Below are positions 8,360 through 15,694 of a stretch of DNA of 19,671 bases, one piece after another. Under the pieces are notes generated by a model. It was not told the DNA's origin, did no database searches, and saw only the letters and a list, made by a program, of their open reading frames with translations. The DNA is from CBFHSF01 sp965661055. GTDB lineage: Bacteria; Bacteroidota; Bacteroidia; Flavobacteriales; Schleiferiaceae. Location of the stretch: NCBI GenBank assembly GCA_965661055.1, contig CBFICS010000023.1, positions 1-19,671 of the forward strand. The letters run 5' to 3'. The number at the start of each line of letters is the position of its first letter. Within the stretch, counting starts at the first letter, position 1. The position numbers and the translations under genes are program-made.

Positions 8360-8389
8360 CAAATATACATCAAAATAATTGGAAGTCAA
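8360..8389 (-). promoter_or_regulatory. Promoter of the rimP-nusA-infB operon
   Basis: Minus strand TTG (8389-8387), 19-base spacer, TATATTTG (8367-8360): a perfect match to the Bacteroidota -33/-7 consensus. Transcription would begin around 8352-8356, giving a leader of about 50 bases that contains the hairpin at 8314-8335. Confidence 0.8.
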
Positions 8390-8409
8390 GTCCCTACTTA
8401 AATCGTTTC

Positions 8410-9081
8410 TTAATACTTCAATTCTTTTACTCCTTGAGTTGCTGATTTTGATATTTTCACAATGCCCGCTGGCAAATTCATTTCGTCTGCTTTGGGATCA
8501 ATAATTGAAATTCTACAGGTTGACTTTACAAAATCAACCAGTTGCGCGGCTGGATAAACCAGCAAGGAGGTGCCAACAATCAACAAATGGTCTGCTTTCT
8601 TTACCCAAACAATCGCTTCATCCATCATAGGTACGGGCTCTCCAAACCAGACTACATGGGGTCTTAATTGATGGCCATCGGGACCTAGATCTCCTAAAAC
8701 CAATTCTGAACTTTCTAGGGGTACAATTAAGTTATGGTTCTTTTCAGATTTTGCCTTGCGCAACTCTCCATGTAAATGAAGCACCCGGGTTGAGCCACCT
8801 CGCTCATGCAAATCATCAACGTTTTGGGTTATTACCACCACCTCATATCGCGTTTCTAATTCTGCTAAATAAAAATGAGCTTCATTGGGTTCACATTCAA
8901 GAAGTTGGCGTCTTCTTTGGTTGTAAAATTCTAAAACCAACTCAGGATTTTTTCTCCAAGCCTCGGGAGTCGCTACTTGATAAACGTCGTACCCTTCCCA
9001 CAAACCTCCGCTGTCTCTAAAGGTAGAAAGACCACTTTCTGCGCTTATTCCGGCTCCTGATAAAACCACTATCTTTTCCAT
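8410..9081 (-). CDS. cobB: NAD-dependent protein deacylase, SIR2 family class III (CobB-like)
   Basis: Sirtuin that removes acyl groups from lysine using NAD+. NAD-binding motifs are GAGISAESGLSTFRD (residues 9-23) and TQNVDDLHERGG (85-96); the catalytic histidine is H104 in HLHGEL; later conserved blocks are VVWFGEPVP (143-151) and GTSLLVYPAAQL (170-181). Y53 and R56 (FYNQR) are the pair that binds succinyl/malonyl groups in class III enzymes such as SIRT5 and E. coli CobB, so desuccinylase activity is likely. The four zinc cysteines of most sirtuins are absent between 105 and 142; this zinc-less form is common in Bacteroidota and not a sign of decay. At 223 residues it is a compact single-domain enzyme. 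It is probably co-transcribed after trpS and the radical SAM gene, 62 bases downstream of the latter. Confidence 0.93.
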   Translation of the reverse strand: MEKIVVLSGAGISAESGLSTFRDSGGLWEGYDVYQVATPEAWRKNPELVLEFYNQRRRQLLECEPNEAHFYLAELETRYEVVVITQNVDDLHERGGSTRVLHLHGELRKAKSEKNHNLIVPLESSELVLGDLGPDGHQLRPHVVWFGEPVPMMDEAIVWVKKADHLLIVGTSLLVYPAAQLVDFVKSTCRISIIDPKADEMNLPAGIVKISKSATQGVKELKY

Positions 9082-9143
9082 TCTTCCACTTTCGTGGGAA
9101 GGTAAAAATGATTTTCTAAAGAGAAATTAGGAAATCCCGAATT

Positions 9144-10151
9144 TTAAAATCCCGTGCAATCTTTACACAAATCTACCTCTGACTTTTTCCCTACCATTAA
9201 CTTTCTCAGCATTTCAATACGGTTGCTATCCATGTAAATGTCATAAAGGTCTTTGGAAAGGATATTGCCAATGACTCCATCCCCATTGAGGTCGTTGCAA
9301 CAAACGGTTACGCCTCCGTCGGGCAAAACAACCAATTGATCCATCAGCATATCACACCCAACTTTTTCTATTGCATTTGCTTTTTCTCCAATGTCAACCT
9401 GTCCGCCCCAATCGTGCAACCTTCGATATTCCATTTGGTCAAGCAAATTGGTGACCTCAACAAACTCAGGATGCATCCAACGGTTTGACAACTCATTAGG
9501 TTGTGGAATAATAGTTATTCCAAAGGTTTTAAGTGGCAATTTCTTGTCACGAACCAATTCAATAAAATCTTCTACATTCTTCTTAAACTTGGGCCATTTT
9601 GCATTTACCCTTAAGGTCTCAAAAGACTCGGGTGTCCCACCATCTAGGCTAAAACCCACCTGATCTAGTACATTCAGGTCTAAGATTGAATTGGCCAATT
9701 CTCTTCGCAGCAGCATTCCATTGGTCAAAAGTATCACCTCAGGAAATCTCATTCCACTTTGTATGCACCTCTGCTTAAACTCGGCAATGACCTCAAATAA
9801 CTCTAAGCGCTTGGGATGCATTAAGGTCTCTCCACCGTTGTGAAGATTGATTCTTTTAACACCAGAAAATCTTTGGTCAGAAATCAGTTGATTCAAAAGT
9901 CGTTGAAGAACTTCAACAGTCATATAAGTCTTTGGGGCTGTATGATCTAAGGCACAAAAGCTGCACCTCAAATTACAAGAAGAAGAAAACTCTATATTTA
10001 TTTCGCATGTGGAGGCTTTTGCAACTCCTAGGTGGTAATATTTAAAGTATCTAGCTGCGTACCTATATCCTTGCGCTTTTTTTAAAGCGTTAAATACCAG
10101 TGGAGAGTCTGCAGTTTTATTCTTAATCCAACGTTTTACATTTCCATTCAT
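9144..10151 (-). CDS. Radical SAM/SPASM domain protein of unknown substrate
   Basis: Contains the radical SAM cluster motif SCNLRCSFC (Cys59, 63 and 66 from the ATG at 10151), which binds a 4Fe-4S cluster and cleaves S-adenosylmethionine, followed by the SAM-binding NGGETLMHP segment (about 105-113). A C-terminal SPASM-like region has Cys266, Cys284-285, Cys329 and Cys332 and ends CKDCTGF, suggesting an auxiliary cluster. Such proteins modify peptides, process sugars or cofactors, or act as maturases; nothing here fixes the substrate, and no precursor-peptide gene is visible nearby. Start choice: the frame is open back to a TTG at 10205 (18 more residues, 11 bases after trpS), but the first ATG is at 10151, leaves the motifs intact and gives 335 residues, so I prefer it. 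It is probably co-transcribed with trpS. Confidence 0.85.
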   Translation of the reverse strand: MNGNVKRWIKNKTADSPLVFNALKKAQGYRYAARYFKYYHLGVAKASTCEINIEFSSSCNLRCSFCALDHTAPKTYMTVEVLQRLLNQLISDQRFSGVKRINLHNGGETLMHPKRLELFEVIAEFKQRCIQSGMRFPEVILLTNGMLLRRELANSILDLNVLDQVGFSLDGGTPESFETLRVNAKWPKFKKNVEDFIELVRDKKLPLKTFGITIIPQPNELSNRWMHPEFVEVTNLLDQMEYRRLHDWGGQVDIGEKANAIEKVGCDMLMDQLVVLPDGGVTVCCNDLNGDGVIGNILSKDLYDIYMDSNRIEMLRKLMVGKKSEVDLCKDCTGF

Positions 10152-10216
10152 AGGAAACAAAAGTGGATGAATACCTCCGATAAAAAAATGAGATTTGTCA
10201 GTCAATAAGACTAAAA

Positions 10217-11200
10217 CTAAATGTTTTCAGGACCAAAACCCAATTTTTCACGAAGTCTATGAGTAACCTCTTGTGCAACTACTCTAGCCTTTTGCGCTCC
10301 AATTTGAAGTGCGTCCTCAATGGCCTTTGGATTTTTCATGTATTCGTCAAAGCGAGCTCTTGGTTCTTCAAAAACTTCTAAAAGTGTATTCAATAACTCG
10401 GTTTTTGCATGACCATATCCGTAACCACCAGCACGATATTTAGCTTCCATTTCTTCTACTTTTTCAGGGCTAGCAACCAGTTTGTATAAGGTTACTACAT
10501 TACAAGTGTCTGGGTCTTTTGAATCTTCAAGCGCCGCACTATCTGTAACAATAGACATCACTTGCTTTTTCAACTGTTTAACAGGTAAGAAAACATCAAT
10601 AACATTTCCATAAGACTTAGACATTTTTTGACCGTCGGTACCGGGAACCGTCATCACCTCTTCAGAAATCTGAGCTTCTGGAGAAACTAAAATATCCTCT
10701 TGAAAGTGATGGTTAACCGCACCACAAATATCTCTTGTCATTTCTAGGTGCTGACGTTGGTCCTTCCCTACCGGAACAACATTGGCGTCATACATTAGAA
10801 TATCTGCCGCCATCAAAACTGGGTAGTCAAAAAGCCCAGCATTTACATCGGCTAATTTCTCAGACTTATCTTTAAAACTATGAGCATTGGCCAACATAGG
10901 GTACGGTGTAAAGCAATTTAAGTACCAAGTAAACTCGGCCACTTCAGGTACATCAGACTGGCGGTAAAAAACGGTTTTTTCTGGATCAAGTCCACAGGCA
11001 AGCCATACAGCAGCAGTAGCTCTTACATTCTCACGACGGGTAGCCGCATCTTTTACGGTGGTTAAAGAATGTAAATCTGCAATAAACAAAAAGGACTCAT
11101 TCCCTTCCTTTTTACTGAGTTCAATAGCGGGTAATATAGCACCTAGCATATTACCTAAATGTTGTCTCCCCGACGATTGAATGCCTGTTAAAATGCGCAT
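10217..11200 (-). CDS. trpS: Tryptophanyl-tRNA synthetase
   Basis: Class I aminoacyl-tRNA synthetase that charges tRNA-Trp in the cytoplasm. The 327-residue length and start (MRILTGIQSSGRQHLGN) are typical of bacterial TrpRS. HLGN at 14-17 is the HIGH-type ATP motif; KMSKS is at 192-196, preceded by PGTDGQ; the DLHSLT segment (42-47) and VGKDQRQHLEMTRD (144-157) are the usual substrate-pocket blocks. It appears intact. A TACCTTTG -7-like element lies upstream. It is the first gene of a probable trpS, radical SAM, sirtuin transcription unit. Confidence 0.97.
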   Translation of the reverse strand: MRILTGIQSSGRQHLGNMLGAILPAIELSKKEGNESFLFIADLHSLTTVKDAATRRENVRATAAVWLACGLDPEKTVFYRQSDVPEVAEFTWYLNCFTPYPMLANAHSFKDKSEKLADVNAGLFDYPVLMAADILMYDANVVPVGKDQRQHLEMTRDICGAVNHHFQEDILVSPEAQISEEVMTVPGTDGQKMSKSYGNVIDVFLPVKQLKKQVMSIVTDSAALEDSKDPDTCNVVTLYKLVASPEKVEEMEAKYRAGGYGYGHAKTELLNTLLEVFEEPRARFDEYMKNPKAIEDALQIGAQKARVVAQEVTHRLREKLGFGPENI

Positions 11201-11222
11201 TTATAGAATCTTTTATATGCAA

Positions 11223-11230
11223 CAAAGGTA
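11223..11230 (-). promoter_or_regulatory. Candidate -7 element for trpS
   Basis: TACCTTTG on the minus strand matches TAnnTTTG and lies 22 bases before the trpS ATG. No TTG is found at the expected -33 position, so this is a weak call. Confidence 0.35.
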
Positions 11231-11263
11231 CTATTGAAAATGAAAAGTGAGGCTATAGAGAAG

Positions 11264-11782
11264 TTATTTCTTCAATTGAATTTTCATGTCAACCTCAACG
11301 AAGTAAGGGGTTCCGTCGGGTTTCATTTTATACCTAGTCACCCAGACTTGTTTTGTTTGGGTATTGGTCAAAACAAACCAATCATGAATTTCGCCATCAT
11401 TTCTTTCTACATGAAGCGTATCTTGATGAGGAATACTGTAAACACCTCGGCCATTTTCATCCACATTCCCTGAAAAGTTCAACCCCGACCCAAATTCTAT
11501 TTGCGCCAAAAAGGCCAGTTGATAATTCACAGAATCAGTATGAGTAAAATTAAAACCACCCTCTACCAATTCACCTTGACCTTGCAAGGGTAAAACCACC
11601 GTACTGTCCCAAGGACTAGGAGACTCTCCTGAATACTGAACAGACTCTAACTCCCAAGAACCTTGAATGTTATCTTCAAGTTTTCCGTTAGATGTTTTCT
11701 TTGTGATTTCATCTTTACACGAAACGGTAAAAACGGTTAGTACAGCAAATAATGCCAAAAAAGGTAAAGTAATCTTATTCAT
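11264..11782 (-). CDS. Small lipoprotein of unknown function, lipocalin-like
   Basis: From the ATG at 11782 the protein has 172 residues. A hydrophobic signal with a lipobox-like TVSC places the lipidated cysteine at residue 22, followed by KDE, so it is probably an outer- or inner-membrane-anchored lipoprotein. The mature part is predicted beta-rich with NIQGSWELESVQYSG near its start, as in lipocalin-like Bacteroidota lipoproteins, and ends VEVDMKIQLKK. A TTG three codons upstream (11791) is in frame but lies inside a promoter-like TATATTTG element, so I reject it as the start. The gene follows the SDR gene by about 20 bases and may be both co-transcribed and separately promoted. Function unknown. 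Confidence 0.75.
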   Translation of the reverse strand: MNKITLPFLALFAVLTVFTVSCKDEITKKTSNGKLEDNIQGSWELESVQYSGESPSPWDSTVVLPLQGQGELVEGGFNFTHTDSVNYQLAFLAQIEFGSGLNFSGNVDENGRGVYSIPHQDTLHVERNDGEIHDWFVLTNTQTKQVWVTRYKMKPDGTPYFVEVDMKIQLKK

Positions 11783-11788
11783 AGTTCT

Positions 11789-11796
11789 CAAATATA
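11789..11796 (-). promoter_or_regulatory. Candidate -7 element for the lipoprotein gene
   Basis: TATATTTG on the minus strand, six bases before the ATG at 11782. A near-match TTC (instead of TTG) sits 19 bases upstream at 11818-11816, inside the SDR gene. If active, the transcript would have almost no leader. Confidence 0.4.
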
Positions 11797-11804
11797 GCTA
11801 AAAT

Positions 11805-12500
11805 CTAAAGATCGCGAACACTAAAGACGGTTGTTGGAGGCGTCACATCTCTTTGACAAATTGCATGAAGAACTTTTGCAATCTCAGTGGCAGGGGTCAA
11901 CTCACCATTATTGTGATAACCGATAAACTTATCTACAAGCTTAAACTGATTCTTTGGGAAGCTTCTTATTTCACCTTGCATTTTAGTATCAACAACTCCT
12001 GGTGCCATTGAATAGAACGTTGTATTTGGGTACTCAATTTCTGCTACCTGTGTAGCTAAATCTAATGCAGCTTTTGAACTGCAATAGGCTGTCCAACATT
12101 CTACCGGATATTTTCCTGCCCCCGAACTAATATTAATTACCATTTGGGGAGAGTTGCCTTGAGTTAAGAACAACCTCATAAGGTATACGGGTGCCACCAC
12201 GTTTAGATTCAGCAAACGTGAGTATTGTTCAGGCTCAATGGTTTCTAAAGAACCCACCGGACCCAACGACCCTGCGTTATTGATCAAGAAACACCTATTA
12301 TCTTTTAAATACTCTTCAAGTGAAAGTTTTTCTAATTCTACAATATTAGAAAGGTCTGCAGGTATGTGAATAAATCTAGGATGATGTATGCCGTTAGAAC
12401 GAGAAACACCCAGCACTAGGTGTTGGGTGTTCTCAAGAATATATTCTGCAAAAGCTTTGCCAATACCTGATGAAGATCCGGTTACAACGTAAACATTCAT
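11805..12500 (-). CDS. Short-chain dehydrogenase/reductase (sepiapterin/benzil reductase-like)
   Basis: NAD(P)H-dependent oxidoreductase of the classical SDR family, 231 residues. The Rossmann motif is TGSSSGIG (7-14), the structural NNAG is at 74-77, and the catalytic triad is S126, Y139 and K143 (YCSSK). MAPGVVDTKM (165-174) follows the active site as usual. The NNAGSLGPVG loop and the YPVECWTAYCSSK arrangement resemble sepiapterin reductase and the B. cereus benzil reductase group rather than fatty-acid SDRs; the true substrate is unknown. SRS (33-35) after the second strand suggests preference for NADP(H). Its start overlaps the ktrA stop by one base, so the two are translationally coupled. 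Confidence 0.9.
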   Translation of the reverse strand: MNVYVVTGSSSGIGKAFAEYILENTQHLVLGVSRSNGIHHPRFIHIPADLSNIVELEKLSLEEYLKDNRCFLINNAGSLGPVGSLETIEPEQYSRLLNLNVVAPVYLMRLFLTQGNSPQMVINISSGAGKYPVECWTAYCSSKAALDLATQVAEIEYPNTTFYSMAPGVVDTKMQGEIRSFPKNQFKLVDKFIGYHNNGELTPATEIAKVLHAICQRDVTPPTTVFSVRDL

Positions 12501-13171
12501 TAAGAATTGATTTCAATGAATCGGTCAATATCATGTCTCTTTCCAAAAACTACAATCACATCTTCTTCCATTACAAGAGAGTCAACATTTGGAACCCCAG
12601 CAATGTGGTAGGTACCTTCTGTCTTTCTCAATAAGGTAACGAGATTAAGATTGTATTTTTCTCTCAACCCAATGTCGCCAAGAGTTCTATCTTTCAACGT
12701 CTTCGGCGCTCTAATTTCGATAATCTCATAGGTGTCTGGAAGGGTTAAGCACATCAAAACTCCAGGATTTAGAAGCTGTTCTGCCATGTTTGCAGAAACC
12801 TCATCTTCTGGTGACAAGACTTCTTTAATTCCCATTTTTTCAAGAATCCTTCTTTGAGTCTTTCCTTGAGCTCTACCAATGATTCTTTCAACACCTAATT
12901 CTTGCAATTGAAAACAAGTTAGCAAGAGATCTTGAAAGTTTGCACCTATAGACACGACGACTGCATTCATCTTGTGAATGTTTTGTGCTTCCAAGGCCTT
13001 TTTATCTGTAGAGTCTAGAGTGACGGCATAGGCAACGTCCTCTTTGATCGACTCTACTTTTTCTTCGTCAATATCAATAGCGATAACTTCCGCTCCTTTT
13101 TCAGAAAGCTTTCTCGCAATGGCTGAACCAAATTGACCAAGGCCAATAACGGCGTATTTTGTTGATGGCAT
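12500..13171 (-). CDS. ktrA: Potassium-uptake regulatory subunit, KtrA/TrkA RCK family
   Basis: Cytosolic gating subunit that binds nucleotides and controls a Ktr/Trk potassium channel. The RCK_N Rossmann fold has the motif GLGQFG (10-15), the acidic nucleotide-binding end of strand 2 in AIDID (31-35), and the hydrophobic hinge before IIGRAQGKTQRRILEKMG. RCK_C covers about 140-223 and ends VVFGKRHDIDRFIEI. At 223 residues it is a single-repeat KtrA type, not the double TrkA. No membrane subunit (ktrB/trkH) is encoded anywhere in this window, so the partner must be elsewhere. It lies 2 bases downstream of the cystathionine enzyme gene and overlaps the SDR gene by one base. Confidence 0.92.
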   Translation of the reverse strand: MPSTKYAVIGLGQFGSAIARKLSEKGAEVIAIDIDEEKVESIKEDVAYAVTLDSTDKKALEAQNIHKMNAVVVSIGANFQDLLLTCFQLQELGVERIIGRAQGKTQRRILEKMGIKEVLSPEDEVSANMAEQLLNPGVLMCLTLPDTYEIIEIRAPKTLKDRTLGDIGLREKYNLNLVTLLRKTEGTYHIAGVPNVDSLVMEEDVIVVFGKRHDIDRFIEINS

Positions 13172-13173
13172 AA

Positions 13174-14331
13174 TTATAATTTATCTAGTGCCTGTGTTAA
13201 ATCGGCAATCAAGTCTTTAGAATCTTCTAGTCCAACGCTTAAGCGAATCAGGGAGTCTACAACCCCTGTTTTTCTCCTTTCCTCTAGAGGAATTGAAGCA
13301 TGAGTCATTGTAGCTGGGTGTCCACAAAGTGATTCTACGCCTCCTAAAGATTCTGCTAAGGTAATTACATTCAGCGAAGAAATCACCTTAAACGCATCTT
13401 CCATTTTATCACCCTTAACCGTAAAAGAAACCATTCCTCCGTAGTTTCTCATTTGCTTTTTCGCAACTTCATGATTGGGATGATGAGTAAATCCCGGCCA
13501 ATATACTTTATCAATTTTGGGATGTTGATTCAAAAAGTGAGCTACGGCTTCACCGTTTTGACAATGTCTATCCATTCTTACATGCAAGGTTTTAATACCT
13601 CTTAAAACTAAAAAACTATCCATTGGGCCACAGATGGCTCCGGAACTATTTTGAATAAAGTAAAGCTTTTCTGCTAGGGTTTTATCGTTCACTACAAGGC
13701 CTCCCAAAACCACATCTGAATGACCTCCTAAGTATTTTGTAGCTGAGTGCAAAACAATGTCAGCACCCAAATCCAGAGGGGTTTGTAAATAAGGTGTAGC
13801 AAATGTATTGTCTACCGCAACCCATACTTCATGCTTCTTGGCCAAGGCACAAACTTTCTCTATGTCAATTATGCTCAACATAGGATTGGTTGGGGTTTCA
13901 ATCCAAATTATTTTTGTGTTCCCGTTGATTTTTGCGGCAATCTCTTCTAGTTTTCCTAGATCAACAAAATGAAAAACAATTCCAAAGTCTTGAAAAACCT
14001 TTGTAAAGAGACGGTATGTACCTCCGTAAAGGTCGTTGGTAGAGATTACCTCATCTCCCGGTTTCAACATTTTTAAAACAGCATCTACAGCTGCTAACCC
14101 CGAACCAAAGGCCAAACCATATTTACCATTTTCAATGGCCGCGAGGCTTTTTTCAAGGGCGTGTCTTGTTGGGTTTTGGGTCCTAGAATACTCGTAACCC
14201 TTGTGCTCTCCGGGAGCTGATTGAGCATACGTTGACGTTTGATATATAGGCGGCATTACAGCGCCTGTTGAAGGATCAGGTGATTGTCCACCATGTATGG
14301 CTTTTGTGCCAAAATTCATCTGTTCCATCAT
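13174..14331 (-). CDS. metB: Cystathionine gamma-synthase/lyase, PLP-dependent Cys/Met metabolism enzyme
   Basis: Transsulfuration enzyme of the Cys/Met-metabolism PLP family. The PLP lysine is K199 in SATKYLGGHSDV; D174 (VAVDNTFATP) contacts the pyridine nitrogen; Y48 and R50 (YEYSR) from the neighbouring subunit and GSGLAA (76-81) bind the phosphate. The 385-residue length is typical. Sequence reading alone does not separate gamma-synthase (metB, homoserine ester plus cysteine to cystathionine) from gamma-lyase (cystathionine to cysteine); Bacteroidota copies usually receive the former name. Three ATGs (14331, 14328, 14319) are possible; NFGTKAIHGG is where homologues begin, so 14319 is also plausible. 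It is the first gene of a minus-strand cluster with ktrA and the SDR, and divergent from the ArsC-like gene. Confidence 0.93.
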   Translation of the reverse strand: MMEQMNFGTKAIHGGQSPDPSTGAVMPPIYQTSTYAQSAPGEHKGYEYSRTQNPTRHALEKSLAAIENGKYGLAFGSGLAAVDAVLKMLKPGDEVISTNDLYGGTYRLFTKVFQDFGIVFHFVDLGKLEEIAAKINGNTKIIWIETPTNPMLSIIDIEKVCALAKKHEVWVAVDNTFATPYLQTPLDLGADIVLHSATKYLGGHSDVVLGGLVVNDKTLAEKLYFIQNSSGAICGPMDSFLVLRGIKTLHVRMDRHCQNGEAVAHFLNQHPKIDKVYWPGFTHHPNHEVAKKQMRNYGGMVSFTVKGDKMEDAFKVISSLNVITLAESLGGVESLCGHPATMTHASIPLEERRKTGVVDSLIRLSVGLEDSKDLIADLTQALDKL

Positions 14332-14348
14332 AAAATCAAATTAATAAA

Positions 14349-14385
14349 CAAAGGTAAGAAAGACGATTGAAACAACGTACCTTTG
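14349..14385. promoter_or_regulatory. Face-to-face -7 elements in the divergent metB/arsC region
   Basis: CAAAGGTA (14349-14356, TACCTTTG on the minus strand) and TACCTTTG (14378-14385, plus strand) form a perfect 8-bp inverted repeat 21 bases apart. Each matches TAnnTTTG and points toward its own gene. For the minus promoter a TTG (14375-14373) lies 16 bases away, slightly short; for the plus promoter no TTG is seen at the expected distance. Confidence 0.5.
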
Positions 14386-14415
14386 CACCACTAAGTATAA
14401 ATACGTCAGCATTCT

Positions 14416-14763
14416 ATGAAGAAAATATTTCACTTGGCCACTTGTTCAACCTGTCAAAGAATTTTGTCTGAAATTAACACGGATGGATTTGAATTAGTCG
14501 ATATCAAATCACAGGGAATTTCTGAAACAGAAATAGAAGAAATGAAACGACTTTCTGGTTCTTTTGAGTCGTTATTTAGTCGTAGGGCTATTAAATACAA
14601 ACAGCGTGGACTATCTGAGGTGGAGTTAAGTGAAACTGACTACAAAGAATTGATCTTAGAAGAATATACCTTTTTAAAAAGACCTGTAATTGTTGATGGT
14701 GAGTCCATCTTTGTAGGCAACAGTAAAAAAGTGGTTGATGCAGCTAAATCGCATTTAAATTGA
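14416..14763 (+). CDS. ArsC/Spx-family thioredoxin-fold protein (arsenate reductase-like)
   Basis: A 115-residue thioredoxin-fold protein of the ArsC/Spx/YffB family. The N-terminal strand leads into a CxxC (C10 and C13, ATCSTCQRIL), R56-R57 lie in the helical insert (LFSRRAIKYK), and KRPV (88-91) is the cis-proline segment with the anion-binding arginine equivalent to R94 of E. coli ArsC. A third ArsC arginine (R107) seems to be lysine here (GNSKKV). No ars regulator or arsenite pump is nearby. A glutaredoxin-dependent reductase or an Spx-like role is equally possible. Its stop overlaps the TTG start of the following transporter gene by four bases, so the two are coupled. Confidence 0.85.
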   Translation: MKKIFHLATCSTCQRILSEINTDGFELVDIKSQGISETEIEEMKRLSGSFESLFSRRAIKYKQRGLSEVELSETDYKELILEEYTFLKRPVIVDGESIFVGNSKKVVDAAKSHLN

Positions 14764-15656
14764 AAAGTGACCTTTTAAAAGCTCATTTTGCTCTTTTGGC
14801 CGTATCTTTTATTTACGGCCTAAATTACATTATTGCCAAAGATGTAATGAATGGCTTTTTAGACCCCAGAGAATTTATTTTAATTCGCGTTTTAGGTGCC
14901 TCAACACTATTTTGGATTTTACACAAAAACGTAAAGAAAATAAAAATTGACCGTTCAGACTTCCCACGAATAGCTCTATCAGGACTTTTTGGGGTGGCGG
15001 CAAATCAATTGTTTTTCTTTGAAGGACTAGATCTAACGACCCCCATAAACTCCTCAATAATAATGACTGTAAATCCAGTGTTGGTGCTGGTATTGTCTGC
15101 CATCATTTTAAAGGACAAGCTTTCTCTACTAAAAATTTTGGGCATAGCAACGGGGGCTTCAGGTGCAATCCTTCTGATCTCTCAAGGTGGAGAGATGTCT
15201 TTGTTTTCTCCGGGTGAGAGCTTAGGCAACTTTCTCATTTTTGTCAATGCAACCAGCTACGGACTTTACTTGGTAATTGTAAAGCCCTTGATGCAAAAAT
15301 ACAGTCCGATACAAGTGATTAAATGGGTATTCTTGTTCGGATTGATTTATGTGATTCCGTTTGGTGCTCCTGAATTAATAGACACTAATTTCTCAGAGTT
15401 CTCATTAGATATTTGGTTAAAAATTGGCTTTGTTGTGATTTTTACCACGTTTTTTGCCTACTTACTGAATATCTTTGCCATGAAAACGGTTGCAAGCACA
15501 ACGGTTAGTATTTACATTTATTTACAACCCTTCTTTGCTACCATTTTTTCAATTTGGCGGGGTGTTGATGAACTAGATACCATAAAAATAGTAAGTGCCC
15601 TTTTGATCTTTTCAGGAGTTGGCATGGTGAGCTATAGAAAAGCAAGTGTTGCGTAA
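14760..15656 (+). CDS. DMT-superfamily (EamA) exporter
   Basis: A 298-residue inner-membrane protein with ten hydrophobic segments (about 9-26, 37-55, 71-90, 97-117, 124-141, 155-174, 184-201, 218-238, 243-263, 275-292), forming two EamA repeats with an inside-positive loop KNVKKIKIDR after segment 2. Family members export amino acids or other small metabolites; the substrate cannot be read from sequence. The start is TTG at 14760, overlapping the upstream stop as TTGA: an in-frame stop lies at 14745-14747 and the first ATG would remove the first membrane segment, so TTG is the only sensible start. Coupling to the ArsC-like gene might suggest a shared role, but nothing else supports that. Confidence 0.9.
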   Translation: MKSDLLKAHFALLAVSFIYGLNYIIAKDVMNGFLDPREFILIRVLGASTLFWILHKNVKKIKIDRSDFPRIALSGLFGVAANQLFFFEGLDLTTPINSSIIMTVNPVLVLVLSAIILKDKLSLLKILGIATGASGAILLISQGGEMSLFSPGESLGNFLIFVNATSYGLYLVIVKPLMQKYSPIQVIKWVFLFGLIYVIPFGAPELIDTNFSEFSLDIWLKIGFVVIFTTFFAYLLNIFAMKTVASTTVSIYIYLQPFFATIFSIWRGVDELDTIKIVSALLIFSGVGMVSYRKASVA

Positions 15657-15694
15657 ATTCTGTAAATTGAAACTAATTTAGAAAATTTGACCTC

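Noticed and set aside
9079..9099. Imperfect hairpin before the sirtuin start codon
   Set aside because: The stem has a bulged base and no U-tract, and no promoter pair lies close by; not enough to call a leader element.
11234..11547. Plus-strand ORFs opposite the lipoprotein gene
   Set aside because: No recognisable domain; the minus strand carries a lipoprotein with signal and lipobox in the same place.
14875..15057. Minus-strand ORF within the EamA transporter gene
   Set aside because: Short shadow of a hydrophobic membrane-protein gene with no supporting motif.
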